Part shown: positions 1 to 10,980 of the stretch, one piece after another | Numbering within the stretch: position 1 is the stretch's first letter | Layout: every line of letters starts with the position of its first letter | Source: Borrelia sp. HM | GTDB lineage: Bacteria > Spirochaetota > Spirochaetia > Borreliales > Borreliaceae | Assembly (NCBI RefSeq): GCF_019669085.1 | Contig: NZ_AP024401.1 | Span: forward strand, 620,001 to 684,000 | Direction: 5' to 3' | Length of the DNA stretch: 64,000 nt | The notes under the pieces: generated by a model | The model's input: the letters and a program-made list of their open reading frames with translations, nothing else | What the model was told of the DNA's origin: nothing | Database searches by the model: none | Position numbers and translations under genes: made by a program

Positions 1-96
1 TCCTTCTAAGAAATTTTTTGTATAAGCAAAAATTGGAAAGAGCATTAAAGGTGTTTTCAAATATTTATCTGTGATGTAAAATGTATTGTTATTCAT
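1..96 (-). CDS. 5' end of a truncated gene, hypothetical protein
   Basis: Only the first 32 codons lie in the window; the gene runs off the left edge. An ATG at 96-94 opens a frame starting MNNNTFYITDKYLK with no stop, and an AAGG-type ribosome site lies a few bases upstream. The start is about 20 bases after the stop of the chemoreceptor gene on the same strand, so the two are probably co-transcribed. I do not recognise a domain in this short piece. By gene order it would correspond to B. burgdorferi BB0595, a hypothetical protein; that is recall, not something the sequence proves. Confidence 0.6.
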   Translation of the reverse strand, partial: MNNNTFYITDKYLKTPLMLFPIFAYTKNFLEG

Positions 97-116
97 GAGC
101 GTTGCCTTTACTTGAG

Positions 117-2327
117 CTATTTTGTTTTAAACTGATTTGTATTTATATTAATTTCTGTAATGTGATTTGAGTTTGTTGTTCCAAAAGCCTTTATACTTTC
201 AACTGTTTCTATTAGTTTCTTGATTTCTTCTTTTAATCCTTTCATTGAGTTTGAAACTGTTATGTTAATTTCTTCTAGGAAAGAAACTGTATTTATTATT
301 TCTTTGTTGCCTCTAAATATTTCATTTGAACCTATTTTTACTTCATATGTTATTTCTCTCATTGTGTTTAAAGCTTTTAAAATTTCTTGACTTCCAATTG
401 ATTGTTCTTGCATAGTATGATTTATTTCTTCTATAACTTGAACTACTAGATTGATTGAATTGAATATTTGATTGAAGGCTTTGTTTGTTAATTCTGAAGT
501 TTTTACTGTTTGATTGATTGATTCCATTATTTCATTTATTGATGCTGCAACCGATTCTGATTGTGAAGTAGCTTGTTCTGCAAGATCTTTAATTTCTTCT
601 GCAACGATTGCAAAACCTTTTCCCGCTTCTCCAGCATGAGATGCCTCAATAGCAGCATTCATTGATAGTAAATTGGTTTGGCTGGCAATAGATGATATTA
701 ATGAATTGGCTTCTTGAAGTCTTGTTGAATTTTTATAAATTTCTTTAATTTGCATTATAATTTCTTCTTGTTTTTTTCTACCATCATCAGAAAACATTTT
801 AAGCTCTTCTGTACTTTTTGCAGCTTTTTGTGTTATTTCTGTTACTGATTGTATGCTGCCTATCATTTCTTCAATAGCTGAGGATGATTCTTCAACGCTT
901 GCAGCTTGAGTTTCAATTGAATTGTCAAGTGATGTGATGTTTTTAGATAAATTTTCTATTGTGTTTGTTGTATTTGAAATAAATTCGACTTGCTTTTCTA
1001 CTTCTCCTTGTGTTTTTTCTATATATTTATTTGAGTTTGTTATTGTGTCATAAGCTTTGTTTATTTCATTAAAGAGTATGTCCCCATTATCTTTTAGTAG
1101 TTTTACCCTGCCTTGTAGTGAGTTTATTACATTTTTTAGGTTTTCAATAAAATATCCAAAATAATTTATTGTAGCACTTATTGAGTCTTTTCCTTGTGAT
1201 TCAATTTTTATGGTCAAGTCTCCTTCTTTTACTTTTGGAATAACTTCATTAAGCTTTTCTATTTTTGATATGATTAATTTTTTAATTGTTATTATCATTA
1301 TTAATATAAATATTATTATAAGGAGGATTATTATTGTTATTGTTATCAATTTGATACTATTAAGCTCATTTGAAAATATATTATCATAGTTCATTTGTAT
1401 TGCTAAATACCAAGATGAAGATATAAGCCTTGCTATGGAAATAATATTATTATTGTAGCTAATATTATAATTACTTTTTTTGTCATTTATTGCAGTCAGC
1501 AATGGGGTTGTTATTTTTATATTGTTTTTAAATAGGCTATTTATTGATAATTTTATAGGTTTAAGTGTTTCTTCATTTTGTTCACCAAAGATGTCTCCTT
1601 GATTGTTGATTGCATATATTTTAAAGTAGTGAGAACTTGCATAATGACCTCCCCCTTTTCCTATTAAAGATCTTTCTAATAGCATAAATATATTTTTTCT
1701 TAGTTGCCTTATATGTTCTAATATGTCTACATATAATATCATATATCCATCGCTATTTATGATAAGATCTTTTTTCACTATGATATTTTCATTATTTAAA
1801 TTATCTTGTATTTGTTGAGGAACTTTATAAAACATTGGTATATAGGATTTATTATTTATTATTGTTAAATCTTGACTTAGTGTGAATGTACTATAATTGT
1901 TTTCATTATTAATTGCTTTAATTTTTTTTAAATCTATGTAAGTATTTAATCTTTTATCATTACTTGAATATAATATTTTTCCGTTTTTATTTGTATACTC
2001 TATAATTTTTATGTATGATGGGAAAGCATTTAAATGATCGATAGATATTATATTTGTTAAGCTTGTGTTTTGTTGTGTTCTAATCTTTTGGTTGTGATTT
2101 TTTATAAAATCATCAATAGCGATTAACATGTTTCTTGTATCTCTAGAAAAGCTTTTTGTCATGATATTATTAACGAATTTTGTAAAACTTTGAAGTTCTT
2201 TTGTTATTATTTTCTTATATCCGTTATTTAATAGGATGGAAATACTCATACCAATAATAATTGTATAGACTACAATAAGAATATTAAATTTAAAAAAAAG
2301 ACTAGAACTAGAATGATTTTTTTTCAC
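117..2327 (-). CDS. mcp: Methyl-accepting chemotaxis protein (Mcp, HAMP type)
   Basis: Transmembrane chemoreceptor that signals to CheA/CheW in the periplasmic-flagellar chemotaxis system. There is an N-terminal membrane segment (about residues 14-35), a periplasmic sensor region of about 290 residues, a second membrane segment rich in Ile/Leu near residue 335-350, then a HAMP-like linker ([19 protein letters not shown]). The cytoplasmic coiled coil carries the conserved hairpin tip ([20 protein letters not shown], then [18 protein letters not shown]). I place the start at the GTG at 2327, because a GAGG ribosome site sits six bases upstream; a GTG four codons earlier has no such site. It is divergent from a second receptor gene, with 186 bases between. 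The ligand is unknown. Confidence 0.93.
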   Translation of the reverse strand: MKKNHSSSSLFFKFNILIVVYTIIIGMSISILLNNGYKKIITKELQSFTKFVNNIMTKSFSRDTRNMLIAIDDFIKNHNQKIRTQQNTSLTNIISIDHLNAFPSYIKIIEYTNKNGKILYSSNDKRLNTYIDLKKIKAINNENNYSTFTLSQDLTIINNKSYIPMFYKVPQQIQDNLNNENIIVKKDLIINSDGYMILYVDILEHIRQLRKNIFMLLERSLIGKGGGHYASSHYFKIYAINNQGDIFGEQNEETLKPIKLSINSLFKNNIKITTPLLTAINDKKSNYNISYNNNIISIARLISSSWYLAIQMNYDNIFSNELNSIKLITITIIILLIIIFILIMIITIKKLIISKIEKLNEVIPKVKEGDLTIKIESQGKDSISATINYFGYFIENLKNVINSLQGRVKLLKDNGDILFNEINKAYDTITNSNKYIEKTQGEVEKQVEFISNTTNTIENLSKNITSLDNSIETQAASVEESSSAIEEMIGSIQSVTEITQKAAKSTEELKMFSDDGRKKQEEIIMQIKEIYKNSTRLQEANSLISSIASQTNLLSMNAAIEASHAGEAGKGFAIVAEEIKDLAEQATSQSESVAASINEIMESINQTVKTSELTNKAFNQIFNSINLVVQVIEEINHTMQEQSIGSQEILKALNTMREITYEVKIGSNEIFRGNKEIINTVSFLEEINITVSNSMKGLKEEIKKLIETVESIKAFGTTNSNHITEININTNQFKTK

Positions 2328-2513
2328 TTGAAGCCTCACAAAACTTTTTATAAAATGTTACAACTAACTAGTATTATATATGTTTTATTATATAATTATA
2401 TACATATATTGGAATATTAAAATGCATATTTTTATTAACGATCTATCTATATAATAATGTAATACGGCTTAAAAATTTTGCTTTTATTGATTTGATTTTG
2501 GAGAAATTTTTGT

Positions 2514-4712
2514 ATGAATGATGATTTGGTAAATGTTAAATTAAAAAATATGAAGTTTTTTTTATATTTCGTACTTTTTGTTTTTATTTGCTTTAGTATA
2601 TTATTTTTAGGTCAAGCTTATTTAAACTATAAAGACAAATATTTAGAACGTATCGAATCTGATTTTAAATTATTTTCAAATAATGTGGCTTTGCAGATTA
2701 AGAGTAAATATAATAATGCTGTTAGTATTTTAAGAGAGCTTGTTAGAGATGGTGAGGTTTTAAATACCTTAAATAAGGTTTCAAATAGCTTTATTGCAAG
2801 TGTTAATTTAGAATCCATGCGTGACTTGAAGATAAGTGTTAATTTGTTTTTAAATTCTAAGGGATTTAATGAGGTAAGTAAAGTTTTTAAGCATATTCGT
2901 ATGTATTTTGTAGAAAATTCTTTAGAAGGTATTTTTTACATTCCTACTGGGCAAAATGTTTTAATTTCAAATAAAGACTTTTCGTTTCTAGGTATAAATA
3001 ACATTATTGAGGATCCAATTTACTCTGTTCCTGCAAATAATCATGTTGTGTATTATTCAAATTATAAAAGAATAGAAAATAAGCTCTATTCTGTTGTCAG
3101 TATGCCTGTTGTGAATGATATCTTGTCAGTAAAAGGTGTAATCTGTTTTGTTGTTTATTTTGATGACTTGTTTATTAATATTGCAAATCAGTTTAATTCT
3201 TATTTTAAATCTAATAATAAAAATTATGAGTTTTTTTTGGTTGATAGAGAGTTTAAGCCTTTATTTTTAAGTTTGAATGATTTAAACATTAATAATTTTG
3301 CTATAAACTATACAAATAGTGTTTTAAGCAGTGTTGTAAGGCATGTTAAAGATAATCCTAATATTTTTAATTATACTTTTGAACATAATAAAAAATATTA
3401 TATTTTAAGTAGTGCTCAGATTGATCAAAATGGATTTCAAGGTATTATCTTTAATAAAGATTATCTTCCCCTTAGATTCCAATCAAATGCAATATTTTTT
3501 CTAGGGTTTATAATTTTTTCTTTTTTAGTGATATTTTATCTTTGCAATGAACTTATTGTTCACTGTATTAGAGATTTTAAAATGCTGATTAAGTATAAGA
3601 AGGCAAAAGAAGATATATTTAATCTTGATCCTGTTTTAGAAGTTAAATATAAATCTTTTATTTTTTCCTACATTAGTGCTGAATTTGATAGTCTTTATAT
3701 AAAATCTGCTGATACTATCAATAGTGTAAAGGTCTATGTACAAAACTTAAGTAAGTGTTTAGCTGAGATAAGCATACCAGAAGAGGTTATAGATAAAGTT
3801 AATAATAGTCTTGCTACTTACGATAAAATAGGTGATGCTTGTTCTAAGTTTGAAAAATCAATTATGAATGTTTTAAAAGATTTTGAATCAATATCTGGAC
3901 CAATTAGTGAACATAATAAAAATATATTAGATATTGCTACTAAGTTTGAAGAAAATGCCATTGCTTTTTATGGAATAGATAAACATTTAGAAATTTTTGA
4001 TAAAGTTGTTACATCAAATTCTGCAAGCATTGATACTGTAAAGGATAAAGTGCTTGAATTAAATTCTATTTTTAAAAGTATTAATAAGAATTTTTCAGAG
4101 CTTTTATCTCAGGCTAATAATCTTCAAAGCGCAAATAAACTTTTAGTGTTAATATCAGCTCAGACTAATATGCTTGCAATGAATGCAGCTATTGAGGCAG
4201 CAAAGGCTGGAGATGCTGGTAAGAGTTTTGCTGTTGTTGCAGAGGAAATTAGAAAACTTGCTATTAATTCTGGAAAGTATTCAACAACTATTAAAGATGA
4301 ACTTAAGATAGTAAATAATATTATTTCAGTTATAAGCTCTGAGATTGATTCTATTTATAAAGATTTTATGGATATTCAGGATAATATTGATAATCATTCT
4401 GTTCAGCATGAGAAAATTAATATTACTCTTGCTAAGCATGTAAAAGAAATTGAAGAGTTTAAAAATAAATATTTAGCTCACGATATTAAGATTAAAGATA
4501 CTAAAAATATGTGTAAGGAAATATTTAATAGTTATTTTGCTGTTAGTGGAAAGTTTAATAATTTAAATAGTGATTTAGGTGAGTTTGAGTTTTCTAAGAT
4601 GAGTTTAGAAGCCGTAGAACCCTTACGTGAACATTTAGCGTTAATTAATGAATATAGAGCAAAAATTGCTAATATGAGAGATATGATTGAAAATATTAGT
4701 AATAAATTTTAA
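2514..4712 (+). CDS. mcp: Methyl-accepting chemotaxis protein (second Mcp)
   Basis: Second chemoreceptor, transcribed away from the first. A membrane segment at about residues 15-35 and another at about 328-348 frame a periplasmic sensor region of roughly 290 residues that bears little resemblance to the neighbour's. The cytoplasmic half contains the conserved tip ([20 protein letters not shown] and [16 protein letters not shown]). After the second membrane segment I do not see a normal HAMP pattern, unlike the neighbouring receptor, so the input linker may differ. GGAG lies about ten bases before the ATG. The gene ends ten bases from the stop of murB, which faces it. Function is certain at family level; ligand unknown. 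Confidence 0.93.
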   Translation: MNDDLVNVKLKNMKFFLYFVLFVFICFSILFLGQAYLNYKDKYLERIESDFKLFSNNVALQIKSKYNNAVSILRELVRDGEVLNTLNKVSNSFIASVNLESMRDLKISVNLFLNSKGFNEVSKVFKHIRMYFVENSLEGIFYIPTGQNVLISNKDFSFLGINNIIEDPIYSVPANNHVVYYSNYKRIENKLYSVVSMPVVNDILSVKGVICFVVYFDDLFINIANQFNSYFKSNNKNYEFFLVDREFKPLFLSLNDLNINNFAINYTNSVLSSVVRHVKDNPNIFNYTFEHNKKYYILSSAQIDQNGFQGIIFNKDYLPLRFQSNAIFFLGFIIFSFLVIFYLCNELIVHCIRDFKMLIKYKKAKEDIFNLDPVLEVKYKSFIFSYISAEFDSLYIKSADTINSVKVYVQNLSKCLAEISIPEEVIDKVNNSLATYDKIGDACSKFEKSIMNVLKDFESISGPISEHNKNILDIATKFEENAIAFYGIDKHLEIFDKVVTSNSASIDTVKDKVLELNSIFKSINKNFSELLSQANNLQSANKLLVLISAQTNMLAMNAAIEAAKAGDAGKSFAVVAEEIRKLAINSGKYSTTIKDELKIVNNIISVISSEIDSIYKDFMDIQDNIDNHSVQHEKINITLAKHVKEIEEFKNKYLAHDIKIKDTKNMCKEIFNSYFAVSGKFNNLNSDLGEFEFSKMSLEAVEPLREHLALINEYRAKIANMRDMIENISNKF

Positions 4713-4722
4713 AATTTATAAT

Positions 4723-5640
4723 TTAATTTAGGTCATTAAATCCAATGTAAAGAATTTCTTCTTCAAGTAAAAAATTCGTTTGTTTTTTTACTTCAGTTTT
4801 TACTCGTTTAATTAAGGTTTTGATATCTTTAGAGCTTGCATTATTATTATTAATAATAAAATTGCCATGGTATTGTGATACTGATGCTCCTCCAATTTTT
4901 AGTCCCTTCAAGTTACATTCTTCGATTATTTTTCCAGTGGGTTTTAAAAATTTTTTATTGTTTTTAAATGTACTTCCACTACTTGGAAATAGATAGTGAC
5001 CTTTATCAATTCTTTTTTGCTTATTTTGTTTCATAATGTTTTCAATTTGCTTTTTATTGCCTTTTATTAAATTTAGGGTTGCTTTTAATATTATAATATT
5101 TTTGTTTTGAAATGGAGATATTTTATATGAGAATTCATTTTTTTCAAATTTTTTGCAGATAGTTTTTCCAGTCTCATCTATAAACACAATCTTATCTAAT
5201 ATTTCAGATATTTCACTACCAAAACACCTAGCATTCATCCAAATTGCACCTCCAAGTGTTCCAGGAAGTCCATATGTAAACTCTAAGCCGCTTAGTTCAT
5301 TTTGCATTGCAAAATGACATAGTTCGTCGAAATTTGCACCACATTCAGCAGTAATTTGATGGTTTTTAACTTCAATTTTGTTTAGGTTTCCAGTATAAAT
5401 TATGGGAAAATCAATTTCTCCTTCATCATTGATTAATAGATTCGAACCTCCTCCTAAAACAAATATTTTAACTTTTTCTTCTATTGCTACTTTAAATATA
5501 TCTTCTATATCTTTGATTGTTTTAGGTGATATGAATAATTTGGAAATCCCTCCTATTTTATAGGTAGTGTAGTTTGCAAGATTTTTTTTCTTAGGCTTAA
5601 TATTAATCTTATTAAGAAAATTGTATATGTTTTGAAACAT
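4723..5640 (-). CDS. murB: UDP-N-acetylenolpyruvoylglucosamine reductase MurB
   Basis: FAD-dependent, NADPH-using reductase that makes UDP-N-acetylmuramate, the second committed step of peptidoglycan precursor synthesis in the cytoplasm. Visible signatures are the FAD-binding stretch ANYTTYKIGG, the glycine-rich VLGGGSNLLI, the YGLPGTLGGAIWMNARCFG block, and the C-terminal SSGSTFKN with the catalytic serine. I chose the ATG at 5640 (305 residues), which gives an N-terminus of usual length; a TTG twelve codons earlier (5676) with a GGA six bases before it is possible. Convergent with the receptor gene and divergent from cysS. Confidence 0.93.
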   Translation of the reverse strand: MFQNIYNFLNKINIKPKKKNLANYTTYKIGGISKLFISPKTIKDIEDIFKVAIEEKVKIFVLGGGSNLLINDEGEIDFPIIYTGNLNKIEVKNHQITAECGANFDELCHFAMQNELSGLEFTYGLPGTLGGAIWMNARCFGSEISEILDKIVFIDETGKTICKKFEKNEFSYKISPFQNKNIIILKATLNLIKGNKKQIENIMKQNKQKRIDKGHYLFPSSGSTFKNNKKFLKPTGKIIEECNLKGLKIGGASVSQYHGNFIINNNNASSKDIKTLIKRVKTEVKKQTNFLLEEEILYIGFNDLN

Positions 5641-5824
5641 AAGCTTTATTTTATATTGTATTTTTGCTTTTTTCAAACTTGATCCAAATCGTATAGATTC
5701 TATAGATTTTTTTAATTAATTTGTCAAATCTTTCTAAATATAATACACTTTTATAATAAGTTATGTTGTAGAGATTATACAAAAATTTAGTTTTTATATT
5801 TTTGATCTCTAAAATTAATTTTTC

Positions 5825-7279
5825 ATGAAAACTATGCTTCTTAGGCTATATAATACAAAAACAAAGAGTTTATCTGAGGTAAAAAATTTTAGTGATACTA
5901 AGGTTTATGCTTGTGGTCCTACTGTTTATAATTATGCTCATATAGGGAATCTTAGAACATATATTTTTGAAGATCTGCTTATTAAAGCATTAAGGTTGTT
6001 AAAATATAATGTTTGTTATGCGATGAATATTACTGATATTGGGCATTTAACAGGTGATTTTGATGAAGGAGAAGATAAAGTTGTTAAAGCTGCTAGAGAG
6101 AGGGGACTTACAGTTTATGAAATAAGCAAATTTTTTACAGAAGCTTTTTTTAAGGACTGTGAAAAATTAAATATTTTGCGTCCCGACAAGATTCTTGTTG
6201 CAAGTGAATATATTCTTAGCATGATAAAAGTAGTCAAGTTTCTTGAGAAAAATGGATTTACTTATTTTGTGAATGGCAATGTTTATTTTGATACTTCTCA
6301 TTTTAAGACTTATGGTCAGATGGCTGGTATTAATTTGAATAATTCTGTTCATTACTCTGTTTCCAGGGTTGAGGTAGATCATTTTAAAAAAGATAAATCT
6401 GATTTTGTTTTGTGGTTTACAAATTCAAAATTTAAAGATCAGGAAATGAAATGGGATTCACCTTGGGGATTTGGTTATCCAAGTTGGCATTTAGAATGTG
6501 CGGCGATGAATTTGGAGTGTTTTAATAGTAATCTTGATATCCATTTGGGAGGAGTTGACCATATTGGTGTCCATCACATCAATGAGATAGCAATTGTTGA
6601 ATCTTATTTGAATAAAAAGTGGTGTGACATATTTGTTCATGGTGAATTTTTAATTATAGAAAATGAGAAGATGTCGAAATCAAATAATAATTTTATTACC
6701 ATTAAAGATTTAGAAGCCAATGGATTTTCTCCTTTAGATTTTAGATATTTTTGTTTAACAGCACATTATAGAACCCAGATTAAGTTTACATTAAATAATT
6801 TAAGAGCTTGCAAAGTAGCTAGAGAAAATATGATTAATAAATTAACCACTTTTTATTCCTCGTTAAATCAATTTAACATAGCGTTACTTAGTGAGAATTA
6901 TGGAAATATTGAATCTGTTTTAGAGAATAAATATTATAATAATTTTTTAAATAAAATAGCTTGTGATTTAAATATTCCTCAGGCATTAGCTTTGCTATGG
7001 GATATTGTTAGAGATGATAATTTGTCTGCTCTTTCAAAACTTAAACTTGCGTTTAAGTTTGATGAGATTTTATCTCTTAATTTAAAGGAAAAAGTGCTTG
7101 AAGAAATTGAGAGGGATAGGGTAAATATTGATGATTTCATGAGTTCTTTGCTAGAAGAGAGACGACTTGCTAAGTTAAAAAAAGACTTTAAGCGTGCTGA
7201 TGAAATTAGACAGTATTTCCATTCTAATGGTCTTATATTAATTGATACTGAAGATGGTACTAGGATAAAAAGAGGGTAG
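5825..7279 (+). CDS. cysS: Cysteinyl-tRNA synthetase
   Basis: Class I aminoacyl-tRNA synthetase charging tRNA-Cys. The N-terminal [15 protein letters not shown] holds a zinc-ligand cysteine and the HIGH-type motif; CAAMNLE and HHINEIA supply further metal ligands; KMSKS is present at [12 protein letters not shown]. The C-terminal helical region ends in a lysine/arginine-rich segment. At 484 residues it is of normal family length. The start is the first ATG; a second ATG three codons on is equally plausible since no strong ribosome site precedes either. The next gene begins four bases after the stop, so this heads a four-gene forward run ending with the J-domain protein. Confidence 0.96.
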   Translation: MKTMLLRLYNTKTKSLSEVKNFSDTKVYACGPTVYNYAHIGNLRTYIFEDLLIKALRLLKYNVCYAMNITDIGHLTGDFDEGEDKVVKAARERGLTVYEISKFFTEAFFKDCEKLNILRPDKILVASEYILSMIKVVKFLEKNGFTYFVNGNVYFDTSHFKTYGQMAGINLNNSVHYSVSRVEVDHFKKDKSDFVLWFTNSKFKDQEMKWDSPWGFGYPSWHLECAAMNLECFNSNLDIHLGGVDHIGVHHINEIAIVESYLNKKWCDIFVHGEFLIIENEKMSKSNNNFITIKDLEANGFSPLDFRYFCLTAHYRTQIKFTLNNLRACKVARENMINKLTTFYSSLNQFNIALLSENYGNIESVLENKYYNNFLNKIACDLNIPQALALLWDIVRDDNLSALSKLKLAFKFDEILSLNLKEKVLEEIERDRVNIDDFMSSLLEERRLAKLKKDFKRADEIRQYFHSNGLILIDTEDGTRIKRG

Positions 7280-7282
7280 CTT

Positions 7283-8851
7283 TTGGCAATATCATTAAAG
7301 TTTAAGTATTTGCTTTTAATTTTGGTTTTTCTAATTTTTTTGAGCTTATTTGTTTTTTCTGGATTTCTATTTTACTTAAAACCTATAATTTGTGAAATAT
7401 CACCTATGCCTGCATCGCATGAAAATGTACTTGTTATTAAAGGATATCATTTAGGAAATAAAGTTGGAGAAATTAATATCAATGATCATTATTTAATGAA
7501 AAGTAGTATTGTTAGCTGGCATGATGAGAAAATTATGTTTAGAATTACAGATGAAATAAATTCTGGTCTTGTTTTTATCAAGAATGATAAAGGAATTAGT
7601 AATGAGCTTTTTCTTGTAATTAGTCGGCAAGTTCCAATTAAACTTGAGGAATATAAAAAACCTTTTCTTTTTGATGTCCCAAATTTGGTCTTAAAAACAA
7701 ATATTCCTGTAATATTAAAGGTGAAAAATTTAGTATTAGATTCTGATATTGTTGAAATATTCATTGAAACTAAGCATGGACGTTATAAAATCTTTACTAA
7801 AGATATATTGAATTTAAGTGAAGAGGAGATAAAATTTATTCCACCAAAAACTTTGCATTTTGATGGTGATATCTTTTTGATAGTTGATGGAATTGCAAGC
7901 AATAAGATTCCTTTTAATTTTAGTCCAAATTTTTTTAAGTGGAGTTTACATAAAAATAAAAATAAAAATTTTAAAATATTGCATGAAATTTATTGTGTTA
8001 ATGCTAATGATAAAGATTCTAGTTTGATATCGAATGACATCAATTTTAATCTTTTTTATTTAGGTCCAATTGAAAATGCAAGACAAAAAATTAAGTTTTT
8101 ATATAATAATGGAACTATGTTGCATTCGAATAACTTATTTTTTAAAAGTTTAAAGTCAAATAAGTACCACTTAAAATTTGAAATTGAGACTTATAGGTTA
8201 GGTTTAGAAATTTTTGATAAAAAAGCTTTGGAGAGTGTTAAAATAAAAGCTGATAGTAATGTGCATGAGTTTAAAACTTATGTTTTAAATAAGAAAAATC
8301 GTTATTTATCTTATGATTCGCTTGATTTAAGTCCAATTGATGTTCATATAAACAAGATAAAACATAATAATTCAGCTTATGAATTAGCAAAAGCTATTAT
8401 TGATGCTTTAGTTTTGTATTTTACCGTTGTAGATAATGATTTAAGTTTAGATGAATCTATTAAATTAGGAAAGATTTCAGCTGATAATTTGCTTATACTG
8501 ACAAATTTGTTATTTTTGCGGAACAATATACCTTTAAGAAACGCTGTTGGATTTTATTTTAATCCCGAGTCTTCTAATTTGCAAGAGCATACTTGGTGTG
8601 AATTTTTTTTAGAGTATGTTGGATTTATTTATTTTGATATAGTAAATGCAGTATTATTTAAAGATACTTCTAATTATTTTATGAATATGTCAGAGAATTA
8701 TATCCACTATGGATATAAGGAAGATTATCATGATAACTTGTTGTTTAATGAATACTTAGATTTAGTATTTTTTAAGTATAAAAATTTGATAAATAATAGT
8801 TATTCGTTAAGCCATAGAATTACTTTGGAGGAAAACATTGATAATAGATAA
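7283..8851 (+). CDS. Membrane-anchored TIG/IPT and degenerate transglutaminase-like protein
   Basis: Starts at TTG. The protein has an N-terminal hydrophobic segment (about residues 8-30), so it is probably anchored with most of its mass outside the cytoplasm. Next comes a stretch with the pattern of an IPT/TIG immunoglobulin-like domain ([20 protein letters not shown], ending near ISRQVP). The C-terminal third resembles the transglutaminase-like core: [14 protein letters not shown], then [11 protein letters not shown] with the histidine and FIYFDIVNA with the aspartate. The catalytic cysteine expected before RNNIP is absent (the region reads [10 protein letters not shown]), so it may not be an enzyme. 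It overlaps glyA by 14 bases. Function unknown; the domain calls are by eye. Confidence 0.75.
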   Translation: MAISLKFKYLLLILVFLIFLSLFVFSGFLFYLKPIICEISPMPASHENVLVIKGYHLGNKVGEININDHYLMKSSIVSWHDEKIMFRITDEINSGLVFIKNDKGISNELFLVISRQVPIKLEEYKKPFLFDVPNLVLKTNIPVILKVKNLVLDSDIVEIFIETKHGRYKIFTKDILNLSEEEIKFIPPKTLHFDGDIFLIVDGIASNKIPFNFSPNFFKWSLHKNKNKNFKILHEIYCVNANDKDSSLISNDINFNLFYLGPIENARQKIKFLYNNGTMLHSNNLFFKSLKSNKYHLKFEIETYRLGLEIFDKKALESVKIKADSNVHEFKTYVLNKKNRYLSYDSLDLSPIDVHINKIKHNNSAYELAKAIIDALVLYFTVVDNDLSLDESIKLGKISADNLLILTNLLFLRNNIPLRNAVGFYFNPESSNLQEHTWCEFFLEYVGFIYFDIVNAVLFKDTSNYFMNMSENYIHYGYKEDYHDNLLFNEYLDLVFFKYKNLINNSYSLSHRITLEENIDNR

Positions 8852-10094
8852 AATTTTATTTGACTTAATTGAAAAAGAAAATAAAAGACAGATAGAAAAT
8901 ATTGAATTGATTGCTTCTGAAAATTTCGTATCATTAGATGTAAGACAGTCTGTTGGTAGTATTTTAACTAATAAATATGCTGAGGGTTATCCTTCAAAAA
9001 GATACTATGGAGGATGTTGTTTTGTTGATGATATTGAGAATTTGGCTATATCACGAGCAAAAGAGCTTTTTAATGCAACTTATGCTAATGTTCAACCTCA
9101 TAGTGGTTCTCAAGCCAATATGGCTGCTATAATGGCACTTATTAAGCCTGGAGATAGAATTCTTGGAATGGATTTAGCTCATGGTGGCCATTTAAGCCAT
9201 GGTAGCAAGGTTAGTTTTTCTGGAATTTTATTTGATTCATATTCTTATGGAGTATCAAGAGAGTCTGAAATAATTGATTATGAGGATGTTATGAGAATAG
9301 CTAAGGAATGTCGTCCTAATTTAATAATTGCTGGTGCTTCTTCTTATTCAAGGGAAGTTGATTTTAAAAAATTTCGTGAGATTGCTGATGAAGTCTCAGC
9401 TTATCTTTTATGTGATATTGCTCATACTGCAGGTCTTGTTGCTACAGGTTTTCATAATTCTCCTATTGATGTTGCACATTTGACTACAAGTACTACTCAT
9501 AAGACTTTAAGGGGACCTAGAGGAGGATTAATTCTTGCAGGTAAGGAGTCTAATATAATAGTTAATTATAATAATAGGGAGAGAACATTGGAGAATGCTG
9601 TTAATTCTTGTGTTTTTCCAGGAACTCAAGGTGGACCTTTAGTGCATGTTATTGCAGGTAAAGCGGTTGCTTTTAGAGAGGCTTTAGAGGATAATTTTAA
9701 AGATTATATTTCTAAGGTCATAAAAAATTCTAAGGCTATGGCTGAATATTTTATATCAGAGGGTTTTAGAATAGTTAGTGGTGGAACCGATAATCATTTA
9801 TTTTTAGTTGATCTTGGTATTGTGGGTATTACAGGAGCTGATGCTGAGAGTATTCTTGAAAATGTCAATATTACTCTTAATAAGAATGCTATTCCTTTTG
9901 ATTCTAGGAGTCCTTCTGTAGCTTCTGGCATTCGAATTGGGTCGGCTGCTATTACTTCAAGAGGTTTAAATAGAGATGATTCTATTAAAGTTGCTAGTTT
10001 GATTGTTAGGGCTTTAAAGACTAAATCTGATACTGAGCTTAGAAGAATCAAGCAAGAAGTAATAGAATTTATCAGTTGTTTTAGTATGCCCTAA
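8838..10094 (+). CDS. glyA: Serine hydroxymethyltransferase
   Basis: PLP enzyme interconverting serine and glycine with transfer of a one-carbon unit to tetrahydrofolate. The PLP lysine is K222 in [35 protein letters not shown] and QPHSGSQAN are family signatures. The start is a TTG at 8838, fixed by a strong GGAGG at 8827-8831 and by the family N-terminus; it lies inside the end of the preceding gene (14-base overlap), suggesting translational coupling. At 418 residues it is of full length. The gene feeds one-carbon units in an organism with few other folate reactions. Confidence 0.96.
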   Translation: MIIDKILFDLIEKENKRQIENIELIASENFVSLDVRQSVGSILTNKYAEGYPSKRYYGGCCFVDDIENLAISRAKELFNATYANVQPHSGSQANMAAIMALIKPGDRILGMDLAHGGHLSHGSKVSFSGILFDSYSYGVSRESEIIDYEDVMRIAKECRPNLIIAGASSYSREVDFKKFREIADEVSAYLLCDIAHTAGLVATGFHNSPIDVAHLTTSTTHKTLRGPRGGLILAGKESNIIVNYNNRERTLENAVNSCVFPGTQGGPLVHVIAGKAVAFREALEDNFKDYISKVIKNSKAMAEYFISEGFRIVSGGTDNHLFLVDLGIVGITGADAESILENVNITLNKNAIPFDSRSPSVASGIRIGSAAITSRGLNRDDSIKVASLIVRALKTKSDTELRRIKQEVIEFISCFSMP

Positions 10095-10100
10095 TTTTGA

Positions 10101-10871
10101 TTGTCTTTTTGTTTCTTTAGGTGTCTGATTTTGTTTCAAATTTTGTTTTTGTTATTACCATTTATTTTGATTTTTAGTCCATTTATTTTAAGCATATTTT
10201 TTATGCTTTTTATTTTTTTTGTAATCTCTAGCATTTTTGGTGGATTTAAGATATATACAGCAAGCGATTATTCTTATTCTAAGTCAAGAGAATTTGAGTT
10301 TTATAAATTATCTTTCTTATTAATAGCCAAATTGATTTCTATTTTAGGTTCAATGACAGGCGAGCAATTAAATTATATTAACTTTATAATTAATTCTTTG
10401 AATTTATCTGAAAGGTATAAAACAGAGCTTTATAATATATTTCATTTTTCTATTACTCAAAACAGAAACACAGATAAAATATTATATACATTGAAGCTTG
10501 GGTATTTTCAACATAAAGATCTTTTTGTATGGCTTGTTTCAACTATGAAGGAGATTAATAATTTATCTAGATATGGGAATTCGGAAGGGAATAAATTTAT
10601 TAGCTATGTTAGTTCTTTTCTTGAGCTTGATTTTGAAAATTCTGATACTTATAAAAATATTAATATAAAAATTGTTAATCCTTATGAGGTCTTGGGATTA
10701 AATTATAATGCTAGTAATGATGATGTAAAGAAAGCTTATAAAAAGTGGGTTATGAAGTGTCATCCAGATAGATTTGCAAATGAGCCTGTTAAGCAAAAAG
10801 AGGCTAATGAAAAATTTCTTAAGGTTCAAGAAGCTTATGCAAAGATTTGTAAAGAGAGAAATTTGAAATAA
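10101..10871 (+). CDS. Membrane-anchored J-domain (DjlA-like) protein
   Basis: A DnaK co-chaperone with the layout of DjlA: an N-terminal membrane segment (two hydrophobic stretches within residues 1-48), a central helical region of about 120 residues resembling TerB, and a C-terminal J domain ([20 protein letters not shown], then KCHPDRF). The HPD motif that stimulates DnaK ATPase is intact. The start given is a TTG six bases after glyA; no clear ribosome site precedes it, and an internal ATG at residue 35 is an alternative that would shorten the membrane part. It is last in the cysS-glyA run and is followed by a strong inverted repeat. Confidence 0.82.
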   Translation: MSFCFFRCLILFQILFLLLPFILIFSPFILSIFFMLFIFFVISSIFGGFKIYTASDYSYSKSREFEFYKLSFLLIAKLISILGSMTGEQLNYINFIINSLNLSERYKTELYNIFHFSITQNRNTDKILYTLKLGYFQHKDLFVWLVSTMKEINNLSRYGNSEGNKFISYVSSFLELDFENSDTYKNINIKIVNPYEVLGLNYNASNDDVKKAYKKWVMKCHPDRFANEPVKQKEANEKFLKVQEAYAKICKERNLK

Positions 10872-10941
10872 ATTTGGACTATGCTATTCTACAAGATTTA
10901 TTACTACTGAAATAAGTTTTTCAAACTGTTTGAAGAGTATA

Positions 10942-10975
10942 AAACTGTTTAAATAATAATTTATTTAAACAGTTT
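10942..10975. terminator. Bidirectional terminator between J-protein gene and p66
   Basis: A perfect 14-base inverted repeat (arms 10942-10955 and 10962-10975, loop six bases) sits between two convergent genes and ends five bases before the p66 stop. The arms are A+T-rich with CTG/CAG cores. A smaller symmetric element (TTCAAAC-T-GTTTGAA) lies at 10920-10934. Symmetry is seen directly; the role as terminator for both strands is inferred from position. Confidence 0.7.
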
Positions 10976-10980
10976 GTTGT

